A DNA stretch of 11,027 bases from Dehalococcoidia bacterium (GCA_022865685.1 JALHUB010000155.1:1-11027), one strand, 5' to 3'. Shown: positions 1 through 6,360, counted from the first letter of the stretch. Translations and numbers: made by a program. The notes: generated by a model not told the origin, from the sequence alone.

Positions 1-1
1 G

Positions 2-184
2 ATCAGCGGCGAGGACGTCGACGTCACGTCGCTTGCGCGCCGCCTGCGCCTCGGCGACCCGCCTGTTGTCGCGCGCGTGGAGCACGATACCCTCCTCCTC
101 GATCCGCGCACCGTCGCCCCCGCCGACGATGCGGCCCTCCTCATCGCTCTGCGGACTACCCTAGGCTCGGCCCCACTCGCGTAG
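2..184 (+). CDS. selA: L-seryl-tRNA(Sec) selenium transferase SelA, C-terminal 60 residues (5' end outside window)
   Basis: An open frame enters from the left edge and ends at TAG 182-184. Its tail reads RLRLGDPPVVARVEHDTLLL followed by DPRTVAP, which matches the end of SelA: the pattern LR-GDPPV-RVE-D-LLLD-RTV is characteristic of the small C-terminal domain. SelA is a PLP-dependent enzyme that converts seryl-tRNA(Sec) to selenocysteinyl-tRNA(Sec) with selenophosphate, so the organism probably makes selenoproteins. The catalytic PLP lysine lies upstream of the window and cannot be checked. The stop codon is the TAG of a GTAG tetranucleotide that begins a hairpin, so the final residues (about SAPLA) may be affected by the repeat. 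No tRNA-Sec gene is visible in the 132 bp downstream. The call rests on C-terminal similarity only. Confidence 0.82.
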   Translation: MSGEDVDVTSLARRLRLGDPPVVARVEHDTLLLDPRTVAPADDAALLIALRTTLGSAPLA

Positions 185-202
185 GTCGGCGTCTCGCCGA
201 CC
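181..202 (+). repeat. GTAG-footed hairpin (REP-like) at the selA stop codon
   Basis: GTAG at 181-184 is followed at once by a perfect inverted repeat, GTCGGCG (185-191) and CGCCGAC (195-201), with the 3-nt loop TCT. Counting G184 and C202 the stem is 8 bp. No T-run follows, so it is not a classical intrinsic terminator. A GTAG foot beside a hairpin is the known layout of REP elements recognised by TnpA-REP/RAYT transposases, and a RAYT gene lies at 5509-6051. Confidence 0.6.
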
Positions 203-216
203 GAATTCTGCCGGCG

Positions 217-259
217 GAGCGGGCAAGACCTGTCCGCCTCTGGAGGATGCCCGCTCTAC
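217..259 (-). repeat. Inverted REP-like hairpin ending in CTAC, downstream of selA
   Basis: GAGCGGGCA (217-225) and TGCCCGCTC (248-256) form a perfect 9-bp inverted repeat around a 22-nt loop. CTAC (256-259) overlaps the right end, so on the minus strand the element starts with GTAG. An alternative stem, GGCGGA 213-218 with TCCGCC 233-238, overlaps it. Together with the plus-oriented hairpin at 181-202 this makes two GTAG elements facing each other, as in BIME-type REP pairs. Confidence 0.5.
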
Positions 260-298
260 GCGAAAGAGACGCAAGCGCATGCAGGGGGCTAGCCTCGG

Positions 299-307
299 TG
301 CTATAAT
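299..307 (+). promoter_or_regulatory. Extended -10 promoter of amrS (TGCTATAAT)
   Basis: TATAAT at 302-307 is a perfect -10 box preceded by TG one base upstream (extended -10). No convincing -35 hexamer is seen 17 bp upstream. The amrS ATG is only 9 nt after the box, so a normal start point (6-8 nt downstream) would leave a leader of 0-3 nt. There is no Shine-Dalgarno before the ATG, which agrees with a leaderless mRNA. Confidence 0.7.
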
Positions 308-316
308 TGAAGCCAA

Positions 317-1441
317 ATGATCACCAATCCTAGCACAAAGCGCGAAGCCGTCCTCTCCGAGCCGATGATCGGCTGCAAGGTGCGCTGCAACGTCTGTCAC
401 TGGCGCTGCGCTATCCCCAACGGCGCCTTCGGCGTCTGCCGCATGCGCCGCGCCGTCGATGGTCGCATCGAGCTCTACAACTACCCGGGCATCGCCTCGG
501 TGAACAACGACCCGGTGGAGAAGAAGCCGCTCTTCCACTTCTACCCGGGGTCTAGCTGTCTCTCGCTCGGCTCCTGGGGCTGCAACTTCCATTGCAGGCA
601 CTGCCAGAACTGGGAGATATCCTTCGCTTCGCCGGAAGAGGCGCAGCGACTCTCCCACGACCTCGCCCCCGCCGACGCCGTGACCCTCGCGCGGCAACTC
701 GGCAGCCAGGGCATGGCGTTCACCTACAACGAGCCCGGCATCTGGCTGGAATACGCCCTCGACTGCGCGCGACTGGCGAAGGAGGCCGGCCTGTACACTG
801 CCTTCGTCACGAACGGCTTCAGCACGCGAGAGGCGCTCGACCTCATCGGCCCCTACCTCGATGCTTTCCGTGTGGACGTGAAGGGCTTCAGCGACGACTT
901 CTATCGCGACCTGGCGAAGGTCGGCCGCTGGCGCGACATTCTGGATTCGACGCGCTACGCCCGCGAGCACTGGGACATGCACGTCGAGGTCGTGACGAAC
1001 ATCATTCCGACGATGAACGACGACGACGCGCAGCTCACGGCCATTGCCCGCTGGATACACGACGACCTGGGCGAGGCGACGCCCTGGCATGTGACCGCGT
1101 TCCATCCCCATCACGAGCTCGGCCATCTGCCGCCGACGCCGGTGGAGACGCTGGATAGAGCGATAGCCATTGGCCGCGGCGAGGGGCTGCTGTTCGTCTA
1201 TCCGGGCAACGTCTTCGGCCACGCCGACGAGAACACGCGCTGCCCGCGCTGTCAGACCGTCGTCATCAGCCGCGCCGGCTACCAGACACAGCTACGCGCA
1301 CTCACCGCCGACGGCCACTGCGCCGGCTGCGGCGCTGATCTGAATATTCGCACTATCGCCTACCAGCGACGGCTGCCCGTCTCGGCGGCCGGTGGAACTC
1401 CGAGACTGGAAAGTCTCGGCTACGGGCGGAGTCTGCCATGA
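317..1441 (+). CDS. amrS: AmmeMemoRadiSam system radical SAM enzyme
   Basis: This 374-residue radical SAM protein belongs to the PflA-like branch that accompanies AMMECR1 and MEMO proteins. The CX3CX2C cluster motif that binds [4Fe-4S] and S-adenosylmethionine is at C89, C93 and C96 (GCNFHCRHC). A cysteine-rich N-terminal segment (C20, C24, C27, C31, C41; RCNVCHWRC) is usual for this family, and a C-terminal zinc-ribbon-like pair of knuckles lies at C309/C312 and C335/C338. The substrate of the system is not known to me. The first ATG is used: it follows a TGCTATAAT box by 9 nt with no Shine-Dalgarno. The stop overlaps the next start as ATGA, so the two genes are probably translationally coupled. 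The last ~20 residues (after YQRRLP) are encoded by a GTAG-type hairpin and look like a repeat-derived extension. Confidence 0.9.
   Translation: MITNPSTKREAVLSEPMIGCKVRCNVCHWRCAIPNGAFGVCRMRRAVDGRIELYNYPGIASVNNDPVEKKPLFHFYPGSSCLSLGSWGCNFHCRHCQNWEISFASPEEAQRLSHDLAPADAVTLARQLGSQGMAFTYNEPGIWLEYALDCARLAKEAGLYTAFVTNGFSTREALDLIGPYLDAFRVDVKGFSDDFYRDLAKVGRWRDILDSTRYAREHWDMHVEVVTNIIPTMNDDDAQLTAIARWIHDDLGEATPWHVTAFHPHHELGHLPPTPVETLDRAIAIGRGEGLLFVYPGNVFGHADENTRCPRCQTVVISRAGYQTQLRALTADGHCAGCGADLNIRTIAYQRRLPVSAAGGTPRLESLGYGRSLP
1400..1423 (-). repeat. REP-like hairpin inside the 3' coding end of amrS
   Basis: CCGAGACT (1400-1407) and AGTCTCGG (1412-1419) are a perfect 8-bp inverted repeat with a GGAA loop, followed directly by CTAC (1420-1423). 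On the minus strand the element therefore starts with GTAG and reads into the stem. It lies in frame within amrS, 15 nt before the amrA start, and encodes part of the tail TPRLESLGYGRSLP. As mRNA structure it could also influence coupling between amrS and amrA. Confidence 0.6.
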
Positions 1442-2838
1442 GCATCGTCTATGCCTGCATCGCGCCCCATCCGCCGGTGATCGTCCACGAGGTGGGACGC
1501 GGCCGCGAAGGGGAGACGCGCCGCACACTCGACGCCCTCGACGCGGTCGCGCGGGAGATCGCTTCCTTCGAACCGCAGACCGTCATCGTCGTCAGCCCGC
1601 ACGGGCCGGTGCAGCCCGAAGGCGCCGGCATCTTGACAGCGCCTCGTGCGCAGGGCGACATGGGACGCTGGGACGCCCCGAATGTCATCTTCGATTTCGA
1701 GAACGACTTCGATGCCGTCAGGAATATCCAGGAGGAAGCGGAGGCCGCCGGGATGCCGCTGGTCGCGCTTGAAAGCTGGGACGACGGCGCCATCGACGGC
1801 CTCGACTGGGGCTGCACCGTGCCGTTGTACTACCTGCGACCCGGCTTCGGCGAAGCGCGACTCGTCGCGGTCACGCCGTCCTACCAGGGGCCGACGTACC
1901 ACTACAAGATCGGCGAAGTAATCGGTCGGGCCCTCGAAAGGCTGGGCAGGCGTGCCGTCTTCATCTGCAGTGCCGACCTGTCCCACTGCCTGATGCCGGG
2001 CGCTCCGAGCGGCTACAACCCGGCCGGCCGCCAGTTCGACGCCGCCTACCAGGATGCCGTGGCCATGTGGGACGTCGACTGGGTCCTCGGCGCGCAGAGC
2101 GAGTTCCGGATTCGCGCGGCCGAGGACGCCATCTCGCAGACGGCGATGCTCATGGGTGCACTCAGTGGATGCCGGGTGCGACCGCGCGTTCTCTCTTACG
2201 AAGGGCCCTTCGGAGTCGGCTACATGGTGGCGGCCATCGACGTCGCGGAGACGGCGTCGGATGACGTCGAGACGGCAGCGACGGGCTCTCTCGTCGACAG
2301 GGCGACGCACGAGCCGCAGCACCCCTTCGTGCAGCTTGCGAAGGAGACCGTCGAGCGCTACCTGCGCGCGGACAGCTCTTCCTGGCCGCAGGAGCTATCG
2401 CTGGAGTTCGAGCCGGCGGTTGAAGGGCACCCGCGGTCCGGGGTCTTCGTCTCGATCAAGAAATGGGGCGACCTGCGCGGTTGCATCGGCACCATCGAGG
2501 CGACGCAGAGGAACGTGGGCATGGAGATCATGCACAACGCCGTCGCGGCGTGCAGTCGCGACCCGCGCTTCCTGCCGATATCCGAGGCGGAGCTGGCGCA
2601 CCTCACTTACAGTGTCGACGTGCTGACGGAGCCGGAGCTCATCGACGGCCTGCACGAGCTGGACCCGCGGCGCTACGGCGTCATCGTCGAGTGCGCCGGG
2701 CGTCGCGGGCTGCTGCTGCCGGACCTGGATGGCGTGGACAGCATCGAGGAGCAGGTGCGGATCGCCAGGTCGAAGGCGGGCATCGCCGACGAGGAGCCGG
2801 TGCGCCTCTACCGCTTCGAGGTCCAGCGCTACACCTGA
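1438..2838 (+). CDS. amrA: AmmeMemoRadiSam system protein A: LigB-like extradiol dioxygenase domain fused to AMMECR1
   Basis: The 466-residue protein has two domains. Residues 1 to about 270 resemble the class III extradiol dioxygenase (LigB) superfamily to which MEMO also belongs: APHPPV with H11, SPHGP with H55, ADLSH with H183, and SYEGPFGVGY with E255. By analogy with LigB, H11, H55 and E255 would be the 2-His-1-carboxylate metal ligands and H183 the acid/base. Residues about 290-465 are an AMMECR1 domain with its signature LRGCIG at 346-351. A linker at about 270-290 joins them. The biochemical role of AMMECR1 domains is not settled; the partner radical SAM gene overlaps by 4 nt, so the products probably act together. 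The start ATG is fixed by the ATGA overlap. A separate MEMO gene is not in the window; the LigB-like domain may take its place. Confidence 0.87.
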   Translation: MSIVYACIAPHPPVIVHEVGRGREGETRRTLDALDAVAREIASFEPQTVIVVSPHGPVQPEGAGILTAPRAQGDMGRWDAPNVIFDFENDFDAVRNIQEEAEAAGMPLVALESWDDGAIDGLDWGCTVPLYYLRPGFGEARLVAVTPSYQGPTYHYKIGEVIGRALERLGRRAVFICSADLSHCLMPGAPSGYNPAGRQFDAAYQDAVAMWDVDWVLGAQSEFRIRAAEDAISQTAMLMGALSGCRVRPRVLSYEGPFGVGYMVAAIDVAETASDDVETAATGSLVDRATHEPQHPFVQLAKETVERYLRADSSSWPQELSLEFEPAVEGHPRSGVFVSIKKWGDLRGCIGTIEATQRNVGMEIMHNAVAACSRDPRFLPISEAELAHLTYSVDVLTEPELIDGLHELDPRRYGVIVECAGRRGLLLPDLDGVDSIEEQVRIARSKAGIADEEPVRLYRFEVQRYT

Positions 2839-2839
2839 C

Positions 2840-2890
2840 GCCGGCGCAGCGCCGGCACTTGGCGGCCGGCAACGCCTCGCCTAGTGAGGC
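2840..2890 (+). terminator. Two GC hairpins just after amrA, possible transcription end
   Basis: One base after the amrA stop a palindrome pairs GCCGGC (2840-2845) with GCCGGC (2851-2856) around GCAGC. A second, GCCTCGC (2874-2880) with GTGAGGC (2884-2890), pairs over 7 bp with one G-T wobble and a CTA loop. Neither is followed by a T-run. They may slow or end transcription of the amr operon, but a Rho-independent terminator is not proved. Confidence 0.35.
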
Positions 2891-2937
2891 CGCTTCCGCT
2901 GCTGGCAACATAGGCGCTCATCGTCCCACCCGCCCAC

Positions 2938-3004
2938 CCTCGCGAGGTTTTTCCGTAAATCAGGGGGACACCCCCTGAAACCCCCGGCAGAGGAGGCCCT
3001 CTGC
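2938..3004 (+). repeat. Tandem hairpin element between amrA and mutS2
   Basis: The palindrome CCTCGCGAGG (2938-2947) is followed by TTTTT. Then come two perfect hairpins separated by 8 nt: TCAGGGGG/CCCCCTGA (2960-2978, loop ACA) and GCAGAGG/CCTCTGC (2987-3004, loop AGGC). The arms are fully complementary and lie in a 224-bp gene-free gap. The compact, modular form suggests a mobile or repeated intergenic element rather than a simple terminator. It lacks a GTAG foot, so it differs from the other palindromes in the window. The CCTCGCGAGG-TTTTT part alone could work as a weak terminator. Confidence 0.5.
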
Positions 3005-3044
3005 ACTCCCAAGTGGACCCACGCCGCCACCTCCGGACGGAATC

Positions 3045-3053
3045 TGCTACAAT
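3045..3053 (+). promoter_or_regulatory. Extended -10 promoter of mutS2 (TGCTACAAT)
   Basis: TGCTACAAT followed by TG is almost the same string as upstream of amrS, and the distance from the box to the ATG is again exactly 9 nt. There is no good -35 and no Shine-Dalgarno, so mutS2 is probably read from a leaderless mRNA. Confidence 0.65.
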
Positions 3054-3062
3054 TGCCTCGCG

Positions 3063-5468
3063 ATGGACGAAAAGGCCCTCACCACCCTTGAGTTCGACAA
3101 GGTGCTCGCGCGACTGGCGCGACACGCCTCGTTCTCCGCCGGCCGCGAGCTTGCCCTCGCGCTGCGCCCGTCGACGGACTACGACGAGGTCGTGCGCAAC
3201 CAGCGACTCACCGCCGAGGCGCGACGACTGCGCGAGATGCAGCCCCGCAGCGGCCTCGGCGGCGTCTACGACGTGCGACAGCTAGCGAACAAGGCTAACC
3301 TCGGCGGCATACTCGATCCGTCGGAGCTGCTGGAAGCAGCGGGCACGCTGGCGGCGGGCCGCGCCCTGAAGGAGGCGGTGCTGCGACTGGGCGGTCCGCC
3401 CGCCGACAAGCTTCCGCTCCTCGCCGAGATCGCCGGTCGCATCACGGAGCTGGCGGAGGTCGCGGGCGAGATATATCGCTGCATCACGCCGCGGGCAGAG
3501 GTCGCCGACAACGCCAGCCCGGCGCTCGCGCTCATTCGCCGCGACCTGCGCACCGTCCACGACCGCCTCTACGCCAAGCTCCAGGAGATGCTGTCGTCGT
3601 CGGAGACGCGCGGCGCCATCCAGGAGCCGATTATCACGTTGCGCGACGGCCGCTACGTCATCCCCATCAAGGTCGAGGCGCGCGGCCAGGTGCAGGGCAT
3701 CGTCCACGACGTCTCGGCGAGCGGCGCCACGATTTTCGTCGAGCCGCTGGCGACCGTCGAACTCGGCAACAACTGGCGCGAGACGCAGGCTGAGGAGCAG
3801 CGCGAGGTCGAGCGCGTCCTGAAACGACTGAGCGCCCTCATTGGACGGGCGGCGCACGCCATCGGCGTCAACATCGAGTCGCTAGCGGAGATCGACCTCG
3901 CATTCGCCAAGGCCGCCTTCGCCGGAGAGCTGGGCGCGACGGAGCTGCCCTACGACGGCGAGCCGCAACCGTGGTTGGTGCGCGCGCCTGAGGTCCTGCA
4001 CGTGGTGAACGCGCGCCATCCGCTGCTCCCCGTCGAGGCCGTCCCCATAACGCTGTCCATCGGCGGCACCTACTCCGTGCTGCTGATCACCGGACCCAAC
4101 ACCGGCGGCAAGACCGTCGCGTTGAAGACGGTCGGTTTGCTGAGCGCGATGGCGCAGTCCGGGCTGCCCGTACCCGCGGACGCAGGCAGCCGCCTGCCCG
4201 TCTTCGCCTCCGTCCACGCCGACATCGGCGACGAGCAGAGCATCGAGCAGTCGCTGTCCACGTTCAGCAGCCACATGACAAACATCATCGGCATCCTGGC
4301 GTCCGCCGGGCCGAACAGCCTCGTCCTTCTCGACGAGCTGGGCGCCGGCACCGACCCCGACGAAGGCTCCGCCCTCGCCCGCGCGATTATCGAGCGCCTG
4401 CTGGAGACGGGCTGCCTGACGGTCGCGACGACGCACCACGGCGAGCTCAAGGTCTTCGCCCATACGACGACCGGCGTCATGAACGCGTCAGTCGAGTTCG
4501 ACGTCGAGACGCTGGCGCCGACGTACCGCATCTCCATCGGCCTGCCCGGCAGCAGCAACGCCCTCGCCATCGCCGAGCGGCTGGGTCTGCCGCGCGACGT
4601 CGTCGAAGTGGCCCGCGGGTCGATCGAGCCGGAGCGAGCGCACGCGGAGAGCCTGCTCGCCGAGATACAGCGCGAGCGTTCCGCCGCCGAAGACTCCCGT
4701 CGCGCCGAGCTGCTGGCCCGCAAGGAGGCGGAGGAGATCCGCTTGCGCCTGGAGGAGAAGCTGGACGCCATTGAGGAGGAGCGCGAGCAGATACTGGCGA
4801 ACGCCCGCGCCGAGGCCGAAGAGGAGCTATCGCGTGTCCGCCAGTTGCTGGCCCACGCGGGCAGGCGCATCGAGCGACAGAAGCCGGAGGCCGCAGCGGA
4901 GAAGGTCGCTGCCGCCGAGGCCGTGGCCGAGACGCTGAAGCCGCCACCACCGTCGCCCGGGCGTCGCCGTCGCAAGGGCGGCGATCTCATCCTGCCGGAG
5001 GAGATACAGCCGGGCGACATCGTCTGGGTGCGAGGTCTGGGCCGTTTCGGCGAGGCGCTGTCGTCGCCGGACGACAAGGGCGAGGTGGAGATACGGCTGG
5101 GCTCGCTGCACAGCACGGTGCCGCTGAAGAAGGTGGAGAAGGTGCAGCGGCTACCGAAGCACGCGACGAAGGCCCACGCCCCCGTCGTCACCGGTGGCAG
5201 CGTCACGCCTCCGCCGCCGTCCGTGTCGATGGAGCTGGAGGTGCGCGGCCGGCTGGTGGACGAAGTCTTGCCCGACCTCGACAAGTACCTCGACGACGCC
5301 TTCCGCGCGGGACTGCCGTGGGTGCGCATCGTGCACGGGAAGGGGACGGGCGCGCTGGCGAGGGCTGTGCGGCACATGCTGGCGTCGCATCCGCTGGTGA
5401 AGGACTACGCGGTCGCGCCGAGGGAAGAGGGCGGGGAAGGCGTGACAATAGCGCACCTGGCGAGTTAG
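3063..5468 (+). CDS. mutS2: Endonuclease MutS2
   Basis: At 801 residues it has the usual length and layout of MutS2. Residues 1 to about 300 form the core/lever part. The ATPase follows, with Walker A GPNTGGKT at 344-351, the STFSSHM segment, Walker B LVLLDE at 420-425 (catalytic D424/E425) and the TTHHGELK switch histidine. Residues about 520-640 are a highly charged coiled coil, about 655-710 a KOW-like domain (QPGDIVWVRGLGRFGEA), and 720-801 a Smr domain with HGKGTG starting at H758. MutS2 binds branched DNA or, in other bacteria, collided ribosomes; which applies here cannot be told. The usual LDLRG motif of the Smr domain reads LEVRG (725-729), a conservative change at the acidic residue. 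The ATG lies 9 nt after an extended -10 box; the gene seems to be transcribed alone. Confidence 0.95.
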   Translation: MDEKALTTLEFDKVLARLARHASFSAGRELALALRPSTDYDEVVRNQRLTAEARRLREMQPRSGLGGVYDVRQLANKANLGGILDPSELLEAAGTLAAGRALKEAVLRLGGPPADKLPLLAEIAGRITELAEVAGEIYRCITPRAEVADNASPALALIRRDLRTVHDRLYAKLQEMLSSSETRGAIQEPIITLRDGRYVIPIKVEARGQVQGIVHDVSASGATIFVEPLATVELGNNWRETQAEEQREVERVLKRLSALIGRAAHAIGVNIESLAEIDLAFAKAAFAGELGATELPYDGEPQPWLVRAPEVLHVVNARHPLLPVEAVPITLSIGGTYSVLLITGPNTGGKTVALKTVGLLSAMAQSGLPVPADAGSRLPVFASVHADIGDEQSIEQSLSTFSSHMTNIIGILASAGPNSLVLLDELGAGTDPDEGSALARAIIERLLETGCLTVATTHHGELKVFAHTTTGVMNASVEFDVETLAPTYRISIGLPGSSNALAIAERLGLPRDVVEVARGSIEPERAHAESLLAEIQRERSAAEDSRRAELLARKEAEEIRLRLEEKLDAIEEEREQILANARAEAEEELSRVRQLLAHAGRRIERQKPEAAAEKVAAAEAVAETLKPPPPSPGRRRRKGGDLILPEEIQPGDIVWVRGLGRFGEALSSPDDKGEVEIRLGSLHSTVPLKKVEKVQRLPKHATKAHAPVVTGGSVTPPPPSVSMELEVRGRLVDEVLPDLDKYLDDAFRAGLPWVRIVHGKGTGALARAVRHMLASHPLVKDYAVAPREEGGEGVTIAHLAS

Positions 5469-5508
5469 TGACTGAACTCTTCGTGCCGAGCCACTTCCGC
5501 AGGACGCG

Positions 5509-6051
5509 ATGAAATACGATCCTGACCTCCATCATCGCCGCTCGATTCGGTTGTCGAATCACGACTACCACCGGCCCGGCGCCTATTTCATCACCCTTGT
5601 CACACATGGTCGCGAACGCCTCTTCGGCGAAATCGTGAACGGCGATATGAGCCTGAATGCTCTGGGCGGGATCGTCGAGGAGGAATGGCGACGAACCGGT
5701 CGGGTGCGTCGCGAGATCGAGATAGACGCATTCGTTGTCATGCCAAACCATGCCCACATGATCGTCCTCGTAGGGGCGCACGGCCGTGCGCCCCTACATG
5801 CCCCTACACCTGAGCATCCGCCCGGACCATTCAGGGCGCCGCGGTCATTGGGTTCGCTGGTCGCGGGGTTCAAATCTGTCGTCACAAAACGCATCAATGA
5901 GGCATGCGATACGCCCCGAGCTCCCGTCTGGCAACGCAACTACTACGAACACGTCATCCGCGACGAGACAGAACTCGCACACATCCGGCAATACATACTC
6001 GATAATCCGCCTCGTTGGAAAGAGGACCCGGAGAACGTGTCGCCGCTGTAG
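5509..6051 (+). CDS. REP-associated tyrosine transposase (RAYT, Y1 HUH family)
   Basis: This 180-residue protein is a single-domain HUH transposase. FVVMPNHAHMIV contains the HUH pair H81-x-H83 that binds the metal ion, and WQRNYYEHVIRDE (141-153) carries the catalytic tyrosine, Y145 or Y146. The N-terminal HRPGAYFITLVTHGR is also typical. RAYTs are usually single-copy, do not form classical insertion sequences, and act on REP palindromes with a GTAG foot by single-strand cleavage. A perfect 28-bp palindrome with GTAG/CTAC ends lies inside the frame right after the HUH strand (residues 88-97), and the stop codon is part of another GTAG hairpin. Upstream, AGGA (5501-5504) could serve as ribosome binding site, 40 nt after mutS2. 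No terminal inverted repeats of a DDE element are seen. Confidence 0.9.
   Translation: MKYDPDLHHRRSIRLSNHDYHRPGAYFITLVTHGRERLFGEIVNGDMSLNALGGIVEEEWRRTGRVRREIEIDAFVVMPNHAHMIVLVGAHGRAPLHAPTPEHPPGPFRAPRSLGSLVAGFKSVVTKRINEACDTPRAPVWQRNYYEHVIRDETELAHIRQYILDNPPRWKEDPENVSPL
5770..5797. repeat. Perfect 28-bp GTAG/CTAC palindrome inside the RAYT gene
   Basis: The left half GTAGGGGCGCACGG (5770-5783) and right half CCGTGCGCCCCTAC (5784-5797) are exact reverse complements with no spacer. It starts on a codon boundary and encodes VGAHGRAPL (88-96). CCCCTACA recurs as a direct repeat at 5791-5798 and 5801-5808, as if part of the right arm was duplicated. The palindrome carries the GTAG foot at both ends, as expected for a target of the RAYT encoded around it. 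Confidence 0.8.
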
Positions 6052-6081
6052 GAACGTGGAAGGCTAATGCCTTCCGCTACA
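6047..6081 (+). repeat. REP-like imperfect hairpin at the 3' end of the RAYT gene
   Basis: An outer stem TGTAG (6047-6051) with CTACA (6077-6081) encloses a perfect inner stem GGAAGGC (6058-6064) with GCCTTCC (6069-6075) and loop TAAT. The outer and inner stems are offset by an asymmetric internal loop of 6 versus 1 nt. An imperfect hairpin footed by GTAG is the classical REP form. The TAG of GTAG is the RAYT stop codon. Confidence 0.7.
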
Positions 6082-6108
6082 TCTGACCATCACACCTCCT
6101 GCGGCGTG

Positions 6109-6135
6109 TGCTAAGCTGAAGAAGATGCAAGGAGG
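6109..6135 (+). promoter_or_regulatory. Candidate promoter and Shine-Dalgarno of the mop gene
   Basis: TGC TAAGCT (6109-6117) resembles the extended -10 boxes of amrS and mutS2, with ATCACA (6089-6094) at 17 bp as a possible -35 (4 of 6 matches to TTGACA). AAGGAGG at 6129-6135 is a strong Shine-Dalgarno 9 nt before the ATG at 6145. The ribosome site is convincing, the -10 is weak. Confidence 0.45.
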
Positions 6136-6144
6136 CGCGGAATC

Positions 6145-6354
6145 ATGAAGATAAGCGCTCGCAACGTGCTCAAGGGCAAGGTCAAGAACGTCACCCACGG
6201 CGCCGTCAACTCCGAGGTCGTCGTCGAGCTGCCCGGCGGCATAGAGGTCGTCTCCGTCATCACGAAGACCTCCGCCGAGAACCTCGGCCTGGCGAAGGGC
6301 AAGGATGTCTACGCCGTCATCAAGGCGACTAACGTCATGATCGCGACGGACTAG
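6145..6354 (+). CDS. Molybdopterin/molybdate-binding Mop protein (TOBE domain)
   Basis: This 69-residue protein consists of one TOBE/Mop domain. The start MKISARNVLKGKVKNVTHGA, then VNSEVVVEL, the segment VSVITKTSAENLGLAKGKDV, and the end VIKATNVMIATD follow the family pattern closely, and the length is that of free-standing Mop proteins. Such proteins assemble as oligomers and bind molybdate or tungstate in the cytoplasm, as storage or buffering for molybdenum cofactor synthesis. A strong AAGGAGG site at 6129-6135 fixes the start. The AlkD-like gene begins 6 nt after the stop, in the same frame. With selA in the same window, a molybdenum and selenium enzyme such as formate dehydrogenase in the organism is plausible, but none is seen here. 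Confidence 0.9.
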   Translation: MKISARNVLKGKVKNVTHGAVNSEVVVELPGGIEVVSVITKTSAENLGLAKGKDVYAVIKATNVMIATD

Positions 6355-6360
6355 CCGCGG

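Noticed and set aside
203..316. Possible tRNA-Sec gene next to selA
   Set aside because: No T-loop TTCGA sequence or long variable arm can be folded; the stems are better explained by the palindromic repeat.
161..1222. 353-residue open frame on the minus strand
   Set aside because: Antisense to amrS, whose radical SAM motifs are clear; low-complexity composition and no recognisable domain.
2938..3004. CRISPR-like or integron attC-like repeat
   Set aside because: There is only one copy of each hairpin, no regularly spaced repeats, and no attC core (RYYYAAC) pair or integrase.
4070..5377. 435-residue serine/arginine-rich minus-strand frame
   Set aside because: Shadow of mutS2; the Ser/Arg-rich composition is produced by the codon bias of the true gene.
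5469..6110. Complete insertion sequence around the transposase
   Set aside because: No terminal inverted repeats or target duplications are seen; RAYT genes are normally stand-alone.
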